The notes under the pieces are model-generated. The model saw only the letters and a list, made by a program, of their open reading frames with translations. It did no database searches and was not told where the DNA came from. A stretch of 64,000 bases of DNA from Hippophae tibetana (taxonomy: Eukaryota > Streptophyta > Magnoliopsida > Rosales > Elaeagnaceae). The position numbers were made by a program, and so were the translations under genes. The stretch lies in the NCBI GenBank assembly GCA_037013495.1, contig CM072807.1:2949001-3013000 (forward strand). Reading direction: 5' to 3'. The stretch's first letter is position 1; every line of letters starts with the position of its first letter. Of this stretch, positions 1-11,786 are shown piece by piece.

Positions 1-3000
1 AATAAGACAAGCAGAAGACAACAAGAACATTTTTCACAAGTGCTATTATATCACTATTTTCAATTCAACCTTGGCAAGAGAAAGAAAAGGAGGGAGAGGG
101 ATGGACGGAGAGAGATGGGGAAGGTGGTCTATGTTTCATATGCTTGCTTTTTTGCATTGGGCATCACATCAAAGAGCAAGGTTATTAGATGCCAAAGTTT
201 ATCTGGAGAGAGAACAAACCAATATCATATCTTCATCAAATTTGAAAGGGACGCTGGAGGGGACTTCAACAGGTTGGAAATCATTAACAGACTTGAGGCT
301 TCCAATGAATGATGATTCTCCTTCATAAATTTCATCAATATTGAACTCTTTGCCTAGCTCTGAAACAATCCTAGCTTCTGAAGGTTCTTCTTGATTCCTA
401 GTTGGAGGCATGGTGTAGTAAGGAATTTTACCTGAAACAAAATGACTTTTAACTTAACCACAATGCTCCATTAGTTAAAGAAATTACTACTTATTAGCTT
501 TTTTCTTTATTAATTAAACCTGCAAAAGAGTAATAGGACGCATACCCTCATTCCAGTCATGCAAAACTATTCTTGCAGTAGCATCAATGTCTAGAACACC
601 ACCCTTCTTGAGCTTACCCCTAATAGAAGCCACCTTTTGCAAAAAGTCATCAACTGAATCAAAGGTTGGGATCTTGTATAGAGTAACCAACACACTGGCA
701 GGGCAAAGTTTAAGAATCTCCTTTACTGATCAGAAAAAGGCCAAATGAGGATATGCTTTTTAGGATCAGACAAATTAAATATAACATCTTAAATATAACA
801 ACAGAACATAAAAATGAGGTGTTTTAAATAAAACAATGACTATTAATTTTCACACTTGATAGTGGAAAATGGATGCTATACCTGGACCAATAGGATCGTC
901 AAGCTTTTCAATTCTCTTGCAATTCCGAAGAGTTACAGAGTGGTCATTCTCTTTAGACTTTAGCATTACAACACCAGGGCAGTCCAACAGTTTAACATTC
1001 TTGTCTAACTGTATTTCTTGCATTGATCTGGTTAAACCAGGAGTTGCACCAACATTGACAACATGAGATCTCTTCAAACTGTTAATAAGGCTACTTTTAC
1101 CAACATTAGGCAGGCCAATCACCCCCACAGTAATTGACTTCTTGATCTGCAAAAGATATCAATTGCCAGGTGATCATTAACTAGAAAAATGAGCAGAAAC
1201 ATCCAAATCAAAATAACGACTCTAACACGAAGAAAGCTGAGGGGTCATCAGTTCATGAAATGAAAATAGAATTTGCATTGTAATATGACAAGGAAAATAT
1301 TATACAACTAGAACACTTAAAATAAACCTTAATGCTATCATTGCCAAAGACATAAAAAGCAAAGACTTAGATAGCCATATGAACAAATACCATTTCTGTA
1401 AGATCAAACAATTTTAGGGATCCTTATATGACAAATGGTAAAATACCTCATAGCTTCTAGAATAATTCTTTAACAATTTGATGAGAGTTTCAGCTCCAAG
1501 ACAATCACTTGTCTGCAAAAGATTACTGTTTTTTGATGCCTTTGAGGAAGATTTCCATCCTAAATTTGACCTCTGCTCTTGAGTGCTGCATTTGAAAGCA
1601 ACAGCTGGCAATTCTTCTCTAAGATAACTAAGCCACTTCTCAGCAGCTTCCCGTGGGACAAGATCTGAAATACAAACAATATTACCATGAGCAGGAATGT
1701 AGATATTAAAAATCAAACCATGCATAATGGATTTAACATATCTTTCAACATGAAACAGAAACCCAAAAGCAAGTTAGTGTTGCTGGTGGAATTTAACTAA
1801 ATGCACATGCACTAGTTGCTCGTGTTGAACTGATATCTATGCTTAACATCTCAGTTTAAGTATGTTCTAATATTAACTTCTAGTGCATAGATGCACCATA
1901 GTTTACAAATTCCACCTCCCACAACATCTAACCATTACGCCATGGAATATAGATAGGAAAATTTCTTATACAAAAATAAGTTGTTTAAACAAATACATTA
2001 CGCATCATGCATGACCAACCGTAGAAAGCCATGTCCTTTTGAATGCAGAGAATAAAAGAAAAAAAGGCAGGAACAGAAGGAAAAAAGTATTACCAATTTT
2101 ATTTAGCAGCAACACAAGATGCTTATCAGGACCTGATTTCCTGACCATCTTTTCCATATCAATGCAGCGAGTACCCAATGGATCCCGAGCATCAATAACT
2201 TCCAAAATGACATCTGATTCTTCTATGACTTTCACCAACTCCCTGTAGAAAGCCCGGTCTGAGTTATCTGCATCAATGAATATTAGGAAGCGTGGGATTT
2301 AGTAGAGTTATCTGGAATCTTAATATTGATTATTTTCAACAAAATAAGACATTTCCATAAATAAGTTCATAACATACCACGATTTTTTCCAAATCCAGTA
2401 ATAGCATCACTACCCTTGCCTTCTATCTCACACTGTTTGGAGATATCATCATCCTCCAATAACCCCAACTTTCTCTTTTGAGCCTGAAAAATAAGGTGTT
2501 TTATTCACAAGTTCACATCAACAAAAGCACTTATCATAAGACGTACTGAAGAAACTATAGCTTACAAATATAAAAGTTCAGGCGTAAGTTAATGCACAAT
2601 CAACATAGCTTGTATTATCATTCTATCAGTTCCCAAACAAAACAAACATGAAAATCTGAATCTATATAAACTTAATAATGTAGCAAATGGTAAGATACTA
2701 GGATACAAAGAAATTGTTCTTCAAACTCTATACATAAAAATCCAGAAACAGCCACCAAGTAATTAAAAAAAACACAAAACATTGGTTGAGAAATTATGCC
2801 AAAAGAAAATGCAATGGGACTGAAGTAAAACCATATTCGACAGAGTTGAACAGATGGAATATTCAATTCCTCCATTACTCTTCAAAATTCCCCTTTTCCT
2901 AGAAAACAAATCTATTCCCAAAAAATGAAGTAAGAATGGTGTCAGTCAAAATGATACCCAAATATATCAGCCTCATGGCCATACCAAAAAATAACCAAAT

Positions 3001-3420
3001 ACAACAATGAAAAACTAAGAATTAAGTGCTTGAACTACATATTGAAGTAAAACAATACCCTTTCCTTGCGGGCAGCTTTCTTTGCCTCCAATTCTTCAAG
3101 AGCACGAGCCCTACGTGCTTCAAGGGCTTTGAGCTCCTGCTCCTTGAATGGCCAGTCATTGGGAATACCAGGGTCCTTCTCAACCTTGGGCTTACCAGTA
3201 CCAAGCTTCTTAGCTTCCTTGGCCTTCTTTTTGTGGTGTTCTTTTACCTTCCTAATGATCTTGTACTTCTTCTTCAAAGGAACTCTCTTACTCTTACTCT
3301 CTGCGAATCATTGAACAACACAACAATGAATTATCGAAAAATTAAAATTATTTACAGAATAATAGCAAAGAAATTGGGACATGAGACACGGTTCTACTTA
3401 CTTTTGCTCCTCTTCACCAT
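1..3420 (-). CDS. NSN1: Nucleostemin-like nucleolar GTPase (NSN1/GNL3 family), 3' end outside window
   Basis: Circularly permuted GTPase of the nucleostemin/GNL3 family, which acts in the nucleolus in 60S ribosome biogenesis and, in plants, in meristem and embryo growth. Eight exons read on the minus strand: 3420-3402, 3300-3059, 2483-2378, 2267-2094, 1664-1447, 1146-882, 725-546 and 431-220, all GT-AG, 1416 nt, frame kept across every junction. The start ATG (3420) gives a Lys/Arg-rich N-terminal domain with a coiled region ([20 protein letters not shown]). G4 (LLLNKID, across exons 4-5) precedes G1 (GLPNVGKSS) and G3 (DCPG), the permuted order typical of YlqF/YawG GTPases; then comes [11 protein letters not shown]. 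About 472 codons are present against about 580 in Arabidopsis, so the C-terminal tail should lie left of the window and 1-219 is probably intron. If exon 8 is instead terminal, the frame stops near 199. A 5'-UTR intron with donor near 3683 is possible. Family call is firm; the end is not. Confidence 0.9.
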
Positions 3421-4333
3421 CTTTGCACTATTGAATTCGATACCAGATTCAGATTATTTTCTCAAATAGCAGGGGCGGCTCAAGAGTTTGTGATGCCCTT
3501 AAAAATGTATTGAAAAGTTCAGAATAACAAATTTTTATGATTGAAAAGGTCCATAAATCGTCATATCAGATAATTAAACAAGCTAGTATCACAATAGCAT
3601 ATATACAACTATACAAGGTCGGCAATTATAAGCGTTAAGAATAAAACTGAAACCGATAAATCAAGATAAGGCAGAGAGATTACCTATTACACTCTAAATG
3701 CCAACCAAGCAGACTACTTCAAGGGCAAGGGAGTAGGAGAGTGGACTGTGGAGACCATTGGCCGGCGGGAATAGGGATGGAGGATGCTTGACGGCCAGTG
3801 TTGATGTGGAAAAGGGAGAGCGAATGTTGGGTATGAGAAGTCGAATTTATAGACAGAAGGGAAAACAATTTTGGGTCAAATTAGGGCATGTGATTTTTAA
3901 TTTTTAACCTCGCAAGTTTTCCCCAATTTTGTTTTCTTTTTTTCTTTTTCAAATTTCTTTTACAGTTTTTAATTTTTTTTTAATTTACCAATTTATTCTT
4001 TTATGTTTTATTAATTTTTTATTGGGTGATTGGCGGTATTAATCATGTAGTTTTTGACATTAGAGTACATTAATTTTGTTCCGAAAAAAAAATTTACGAT
4101 ATTCTTAATTTGATAATCGATCACAATTACAAAAAAAAAGTAAATTTAGAATACTAACCTTTTAAAAAAACATTTATGAAAATATCAAAGTGCCAATATT
4201 TATTTGTTATAATACTTTTAAATTATCTTCTATAAATATATCAAATATTTTATAACAACAAAAATCTTCAATCTATTTTGTTTAAAAAAAATGTGTGATT
4301 TGTAGTAGAGTCCATAGAATAAACTCTTTCCCT
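3421..4333. promoter_or_regulatory. Upstream region and probable 5' UTR of the NSN1-like gene, then AT-rich spacer
   Basis: Sequence upstream of the minus-strand start at 3420. A plausible 5'-UTR exon (about 3685-3750) ends at AATAG/GTAATC on the minus strand, but its acceptor is not certain. The stretch 3900-4333 is A/T homopolymer-rich with no coding potential that I can see. Confidence 0.35.
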
Positions 4334-4642
4334 GTAATACTCTTAACCACTTTACAAATTTCTTCAATATAAATTAATAAAAAAATACTCATTTAAAATT
4401 TAAAACTAAATCTTAAATTATTACTTAAAAATCACCACACTCTTCATTTTTTAGTGATCCTAATGCTCCCATAAACATAATAATTTCAGTAACACTCTTA
4501 ACCACTTTACAAATTTCTTCAATATAAATTAATAAAAAAATACTTATCTAAAATTTAAAACTAAATCTTAAATTATTACTAAAAATCACCAAACTCTTCA
4601 ATTTTTAGTGATCCTAATTCTCCCATAAACATAATAATTTCA
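4334..4642. repeat. Tandem duplication, two copies of a 155-bp unit
   Basis: Copy 1 (4334-4488) and copy 2 (4489-4642) align almost base for base. Both start near AACTCTTAACCAC-type sequence and end ATAATAATTTCA, with only scattered substitutions and a 1-bp indel. Non-coding. The low divergence implies a fairly recent local duplication. Confidence 0.9.
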
Positions 4643-4884
4643 CCAATCACTTTTTTAATTGAATTCATCTCCAACTATTATGCCAATGATAATCAATTAA
4701 CAACAAACACTATATTAATGCACGAAGTGATTATAGGGCAATGTGATTATGGGATAATTTCATTGCTCAAACATGTGATCTAAATCTAAAAGTTTGATGG
4801 ATATGGCTCGAAACATTCAACATTGTCATTATAACTATTAAAGTGTGAGATCAAGCAAGCAATACTTATAATGTATGAAATTAA

Positions 4885-5225
4885 TGTAGGAAGTCATGGT
4901 CTAACTATCTCCAAAAGAGCTCTCAAAAATGAAGGGTTGTCATGGCCTTATAACCAGCATTTCGTTGGCTTTCTTGGTCGATGTGGGACTCCTTAACACC
5001 CCCCTCACATCGAACGGGGACATCGCAAAAATCGATTGATCGTGAGGTTGAATGACTGGGGTTGACCGTGTTGGGCACATCAATTGAACCCAAGGACCCG
5101 TTTTGATACCATGTAAAAAGTCATTACCTAACTCCCTCTAAAAGAACTCTCAAAGAGAAAGGGTTGTCATGACCTTATAACTAGTATTTTGCTAGCTTCC
5201 TTGGTCGATGTGGGACTCCTCAACA
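4885..5225 (-). mobile_element. TRIM: miniature terminal-repeat retrotransposon, structurally complete
   Basis: Two direct terminal repeats of equal length (114 bp: 4885-4998 and 5112-5225) flank only 113 bp. Read on the minus strand, each repeat starts TGTT(G/A)AGGAGTCCCACATCG and ends in ACA, the usual TG...CA rule. The upstream repeat is followed at once by TGGTATCAAAACGGGTC (5111-5095), a primer-binding site of the initiator-tRNA-Met type. The downstream repeat is preceded by a polypurine tract GAGGGGGG (5006-4999). Flanks ATTAA (4880-4884) and ATCAA (5226-5230) fit a 5-bp target-site duplication with one change. There is no coding capacity, so mobility would have depended on proteins supplied elsewhere. 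Repeat divergence suggests an old insertion. Confidence 0.88.
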
Positions 5226-5230
5226 ATCAA

Positions 5231-7290
5231 AAGATAAGTCATATAAAATTTATAAATCAAGGTTGGAAAATCATGTTAGATGAATAATATTCAAGTGAAT
5301 TTTGACCTTTTGAAAAAGATAAAGTACATTTTTGGAAGAAGAAGATAGAGCAAGAAAAAAGTCTAATATTATAGTAGTATCTAAATTAAGCAATTAATAT
5401 CCAATTTCACAATTGTTTTCAAAGAGTTTCAATTTAATATTCTTGTTCAACAAAAGGCTCCAATATTATAAATTTTGAACAATAAAATCAATTAAATTAG
5501 GGATTCATACACTTGTAAAACACGTGATGATCAAATAAAAGGCATTTTTTGTCAATATAAATGTTTGACATTAATGTCCAAATATAGCTTTATCAAAAGA
5601 CTTTCTACAAGAACACAGTTTTATATGCTAAACAGAACTTAAAATATTGTTAATTAAGAATTTGAGAATATTGATGTTTGAATATAAGGTGCGACTTGGA
5701 CTTCAACCCTTAAAATACTCGAACCTTGATACAGAGTACCTGTCTTGAGTAAAGCTCGAGTCTATAAGTTGAATTTTAAGAGCATTATCACGAGTCTAAA
5801 CCAACTAAAGACCAACCATCAGGCAAGCCTCACAACGTGGTTGACCATAGTTTAATTTATGCATTTATGATTATATCCCTTGACAATTGACACAAGTATA
5901 TATAATGTCTTATACATGTGTGATTATGATATCAAACCAGACTAATTCATTCTCATTCTCCAACATTTCTCTAACTTTTATATCTAAATTGGCTCTTAAG
6001 TTTGCTCATCAACAATGTTTTTATATGTTTTTGGTCTACGAGAGATGACTGATAATGATGAGAGACTTATTAAGAGTTCTTAGACAGATACAAAGCTCGT
6101 GATAATAAATATGGCTTTCTTCATAACCACTTTGAGCTCTAAGGTTAAGTAAAGGCTTGTTAGTATACATAACTATTTGACAAAGCATACTTCTTGGAAA
6201 GAACTCTTAACCATATCGAGTTTTGTTGCTTGTGGATTAATGAGATTAGGCTACATTGTTCCTCCAATAAGGATAACCTATAAACGCCGAGCATGAACTC
6301 GATGTAGAACTCCACTCATTAACTTTAAAGGGTGGATCTAAGGTAGTGCCAAATGATGGGGTTGTGCTTTGATTAGTTTGTATCTATTAATTTTCTAAAT
6401 ATGTTAACTCTTTTTCTTTTTTTACAATAATAGGGTTTGAAATCGAAGCCATATTAACACAATTTTTTATTGAGAGGAGCAATGGAACACTTAGCATAGA
6501 CTTAAAAAAATTGTGTGGCCTCTACCTAAGATATGAGTTTCTCTAAAAGCAAGAAGATGAGTAGATTATGGATAATAGATTGTTCTAACCCAAGTAAAAA
6601 AGAAAAGGCATGTATGTAGTTATATGAGTGTTAATTGATTTCGAGTATACATGAATAGTTTGTGTTATTTAATTTTTGAATTATAATAAAATTTTAAATA
6701 ATAATAATAGATTTTGATTTAGAAATATACAAAACATACATAACATCATTATAAATAAGATCTAGATGAAAAAATTACAACACTAAATTTAATAGAATAA
6801 AATATATATAATAACTCTTATAATATTTATTCAAAAAGAAAAAAAAACTATTAATAAGTTACTAGAAATGAACTTAAGAAGAATAATAAGGAAAAGAACT
6901 ATTAGGATTTAAAAAAAAAAAAAGAAGAAGAAGGGAAAAGCTTGTTGTATTGATATCATTATCATTTTTAATTTTGTTTTTAGGTAATCCCGTAATTGCT
7001 CATTTTTTTATTCATTAAAAATAAAGCGCAATATTTTTTCTCTCCTTATTTATTTATTATTATTATTATTATATAATATAAAAATTTCAATTTTAGGAAA
7101 CGCGCGAGCTAAAGGAGAAAGCAATAGAAAATTGTCGGAATCAATTTGATTTCTTGAAGGCTGAAGCATCCAAAAGCATTGACATAGAGCGGCCACCGTG
7201 TGTATGTTTACCTTCTTCTCTACAAACGCAGTCGTTTTGTATAGTACTGGTACACGTTTGACCCCAAGAAACCAGGTTCGCACAATTTTA
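5231..7290. other. Intergenic, AT-rich, no gene seen
   Basis: No open frame with recognisable content on either strand. Mixed-composition stretches around 5640-6360 may be old repeat sequence but I cannot classify them. A purine-rich run at 6910-6940 and a (TTA)n run near 7055-7070 are simple repeats. Confidence 0.6.
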
Positions 7291-7864
7291 ATCCTCATCG
7301 CCTCCCATTTCGTCCTTACTCCTAACCTCTTATTCGATTTTCACGATTCCTAAAACAAATTTGTTGCTCTGCGAAATTACTGAACCCTAACCCTCGAAGT
7401 ATCATTCTGTTCTTGCTCTGTTTCTTATTTGACTACTTGGGTTCAGGTAATGAATGATATTATCGTTTATATATTTTTAATATTACCCCCTAATAAAATT
7501 TGCGACAATGTGGCCATAATTGATCACTAATAAACGTAGATTCTATATTTTAATTAGGCTGTAAAACTGTTCTTAATCGATTTTAACTTTTATTAGAGTC
7601 TTAATTATTCTTCTCCTGGGATGTGTGAAAGCAGTGAGTGCCGGAGAAAATGTAGTTGGATTTGAGATTATTTTGTTGTTAGTGCTGTTTGGTTTATTGT
7701 TTAGAGTTTACAGCTTACTCATGTTTCTATTTCATCTTTTACGGAGTTGGAGATTAACTATATTCTTATTCTTACGTAGTTTCAGACATCATAACTGGGA
7801 TTTGCATTTTCCTTGAGTATGCTTGCTACACAATGCTTTGACTGAAGGGTGAGGAACTCTACCA

Positions 7865-10800
7865 ATGGCAGAATGTGTGGCTTCACCTTCATTTATGAAG
7901 CTGCGAATGCAGCATAGTGTTGACAGGAGAAAGGGATTTACATCCTATAGTACTCGTTACAAGATAGTACAAAGGTCTTGCTACTTGGCACCCTTGATTA
8001 TTTATGTTTATTTTACTACTCTTATGTGTGCTGTTTGCAGGTCTAGGCAGATTTCCCTTAGTTTTCATTATGTTCTTTCTGTTGAAATGTTAACTCTAAT
8101 GCATCTGCGTTCTATTGACAGTCTACATGTTGTTGGGGATATAGTATTTTGACAGTTATTTGAAGGATTGAAATGGTTTCTTTCACTCTCATAAAATGTG
8201 TTTGTGATTGCAGGAAGTATTCTAACAGAAGCTGGATGTATGTTAGGTTTCTGGAAGGAAAAACATGTGAGCTTAGTGCTTCTAAAAGATTGAATTTTAT
8301 TTTAAGTTCTTGTTCCAGGAAGAATTCCTTGAAGTGTACTTGTTTGGGTTCTTTGTTAAGCCCGGAAGGTGCTGCATTCTCTGATTGGATACCTATTGTT
8401 GACCAAGTGCTTCTGATGACCAGTATTGTTCTCACTTATACTGCTGGAGTAATTCCTGTGAAGAAGTCTGACCAAAATGGCATCTTTAATGACAATGCAA
8501 TTCCCGAGAGTTCAAAATCTTCTGGTAGGTAAGGTTAGGCAAGTGGAAAGTTCTAGATTGAAGTTTATGTTATTGTTCTTTTTAAATATGTTTGGTTTTA
8601 GATGTTAAATATTGTGAGATACTTCTGATTTGTCCATCCAGGGTTTCTTTTAATTGATTGAGGTCTATTGGATTTTTTTTGCAGTGTATCGACAAAAGAT
8701 GGCCCAACTAGTACTAAGCATGCTTTAGATATAGTGAAAGGGAAGCTTGTGGACTCTCTAGAGGCATTAGAATACAGCGCTGATTTTGGAAAGAGTAACA
8801 CTGAGTATAATGAACACCTTGGAAGACAGCCTTTAAGCTTGAACGCTGTTGCAGATGCTCCAAGGTTAAGACTGGTTTGGGCTTCTTTTCAGCAAATTGA
8901 ACAAGCGGCAAGCACTTTTCTAACTTTCCTATTCCAATAATTGCTTCTTTTTTATCGTTTTATATTCTTGTACTTATTTTGTGGTTAATGTATGCAGTTA
9001 TTTGAACTAGCATAGTGAAGCATATCTATATTGGTGAATGAGCTAGATTCTCTTTTTTATAGTTATAAAATTCGATGACTCAATAATTTAGTTGATGGGT
9101 GTTCAGTCAATATAATATTGATTATCTTTAAGTAGTTCCATTAACCATCTTGAGTTATTTCTGCGTCTTTTGAATTAGTATTTTTTTTTTTACACTTTTA
9201 ATTTTTCTGTCCTTTTCAGGTGAATGATATCTCTGCTTCTGAAACCCTGAACATGGCTAATAGGTTGACGGTTTTTTCTGATGTGATTCAAAAGGCTCTT
9301 CAGCCTGTATGCATTACTTGGCTTGAAAGGGAGCTCAACATTGTAAAGAGCAATAGTAATGTGGTATATTAGAAAGCTTTATGCAGTGCTCTATAGTTTT
9401 TCCGGCAACTAAAATATTATCTTGAGAAACTCATGGTATTCTCCTCTGTTCAGGCACTTGCTGAGATGCTACATGAAAAGTTAAACAAAGATGACACTTT
9501 TCTGCTGAATATTAGGAGATCAGGAAAGGAAGATATGTACGCATATTTGTTTTGCTTTCTTTGTTCTGGTTCTATCAGGTAAATTTATTATTGGACATTG
9601 GATTAAGCATTTCTTGGTATATATAAGAATATTCTTCTTGATTGTGACACTTTATCTGTAATTCATATTTAAGCAGCGATGATTGTTCTTATGACCATAG
9701 CCTGTTTCTATCTAATGGAGTTTCCATACTGGAAGATTTGGTGATAACTCTAGCTGATGGAATTGCAAGCATTTATCTGGAGCTGATTTCTGTTGACAGT
9801 AGTCTCTCAAGTGAGATGAATAGCCTGAGTCTATCATTGTGTGTGTTGTCGACACGTGCTCTTCAAAGGTTACGTAATGAGGTGCATGATCTTGGAGAAT
9901 AGAACTATTGATTTTTTTGTTCATTTTTATACATTCTAAACGAACTAATGATACGCTTTAATCATTTAATGTGATTCGTCACTTTCCCCTCTTTCATTTA
10001 ATCATTTAATTGTGTCATAGCTTGTTTATATTTTACTTACATGTAATTTGTGTACTATAAGGTCTAAGTTTGTTGCAATAGCGTCATATTGTATGTCCCA
10101 TTCCACGTTTGTGTTTGGAATTGTGTGTGTATATCTGTATATATTCTTTTGCATAAATTCTAAGATTAGACTCCAAGATTTCTTTAACGGCATACATGTC
10201 ATGGATGCTATTATATGTGAAGGGTTTGTAAGGATGTAAGAGCTTGAATGCTTCACAATTTTTGGAATTTTGGGTCAGATTGGGATTTCATTATTAGTAG
10301 CATTTAGAGTTACATGCATATCACATGAAGAATTTAATGTATAACTAGAAATTCTCTCTTTAACCATACTGTGGCCTTGTTATCAGATTGCTTTAAAGCA
10401 GTGGCTATATCAAAATATGGAGTCAGTTGTATCAATGTATGAGGATCGCTTTGACCTATGGACACTTCAGAGCCATCCAACTGCAGAACCAAGCAAAAGG
10501 CATACAGAAAATTCTTGGTGGAAGAGATTCATCCGTAAAAAAGCTCAAGCTGTGTCATCTGCATTATACTTTGTTGTGATAGGCTCATCTCTCTTGCCTG
10601 TAAAGCGAACAAAGGAATTAAGGGCTCTCACCGGATGGTATGTACTTTACCTTTGTATTCATGCCTGCCACAAAAGTGTGATTACTAGGTGGAGACGTGA
10701 CGTGTGGTTTCTATATTTGGTTATAAGATTAAAAAAAAGGTCCAACCTTCTTTTAGGTCTGCAAAGTCTGAGTTAAGCAAGGGAACTTCATAATTTAATT

Positions 10801-11786
10801 ATATAACTCTTTCTTTTTTTCCCCCCTTCCTGCAAGAAAATTAAACTGTTTACCAAAAAAAATATTAGGATTTTTGTAAGTGAGAAAAACTTTGAGGTGG
10901 CATGTTGTTGGAAGTTGTTGTAAAACAAACTCTCTTAAAAATTTAAGTTATTAGGAGAAGGATTAACATTATTTTTATTAATTTATTACTTTTCCACGAA
11001 TGTTTGCTCTAGGCACCATGTTTGTCAAACACTTGCAAATCTACAATTGGGGTTATTTGGCCTTGAATACAGGACCTCTAATTTTGAAAGAGATTTTCTT
11101 CAATTGCTTGAGAAGTTCATGGAAGTAAATGAGTGGATCTAGTTAGCACTTAGCAATGCTGCAAAGAATGCTAGTGCCAGTGTAATCAGTGAGCCTGTGT
11201 GAATCAGGTTAGATGTGAGGGAGAAAAATGACTTTACATAGAGCCTCAATGTCTTGGGATAGTAGCACCTGGTTTTGATTGCATCTATAAAGTTACAGGC
11301 AAAATAGATTTAATACCTTTACTGAACCGAGCGGAGAAAGATAGGGCTTGATGAAATATTGCATCTTTAAGAATAGAAGTCTGCCGATTATTTTATGTAC
11401 GGGACTAGACCTAAAAAAGTTAAAGGGTTGAGTACCATGCCCATGCAACAAATAAAAAGCCTTTCCTGTTTTCTTTATCTGGTCTTTAAAAAAAAGTTTC
11501 CTCATAGTTTCTGTTAAGTCCCATTTTATTAAATATAGTTTTTTGTTCATGTTTTGTATAAAGCTAAACAAGATGAGTTCCCTTTCTGAATGATTACTGT
11601 TTATTTGTGTGTCACAGGAGGTATTACTTCAGCCTATTCCTAGAATTTTCTGATATTAGCATGCCGTTGATTGCTATTGTTGTTGAGAAAGTGAGAAATG
11701 CTATTTCATTTCTTTTGGTTTGCTTGATTGGAAGATCAGTCGGACTCATTTACACTGGGATTAGGGAGTCCTTGCGGTGGAAGTGA
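7865..11786 (+). CDS. Conserved-looking plant protein of unknown function, hydrophobic C-terminus
   Basis: Eight exons: 7865-7974, 8214-8528, 8685-8907, 9220-9363, 9454-9578, 9677-9881, 10387-10637, 11618-11786. They total 1542 nt (513 codons plus stop), with frame kept at every junction. All introns are GT-AG except the third, which needs a GC donor (GCG/GCAAGC at 8907/8908). A longer first exon ending at 8040 is also in frame (+22 aa). The N-terminus is rich in Ser/Arg/Lys and could be an organelle transit peptide. Residues about 75-95 (VDQVLLMTSIVLTYTAGVIP) and the last 50 (ISFLLVCLIGRSVGLIYTGI) are hydrophobic and membrane-compatible; the middle is helical. 5' UTR sequence lies around 7300-7860, probably with an intron from 7449. 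I do not recognise the family. A Ycf55/DUF3685-like plastid protein is a weak guess from the layout only. Confidence 0.75.

Noticed and set aside
3026..3469. 147-codon plus-strand open frame
   Set aside because: It is antisense to exons 1-2 of the NSN1-like gene; its hydrophobic composition is the mirror of the Lys-rich coding strand.
3470..3490. CAGGGGCGGC-like hAT terminal motif upstream of the NSN1-like gene
   Set aside because: No inverted partner or 8-bp duplication found.
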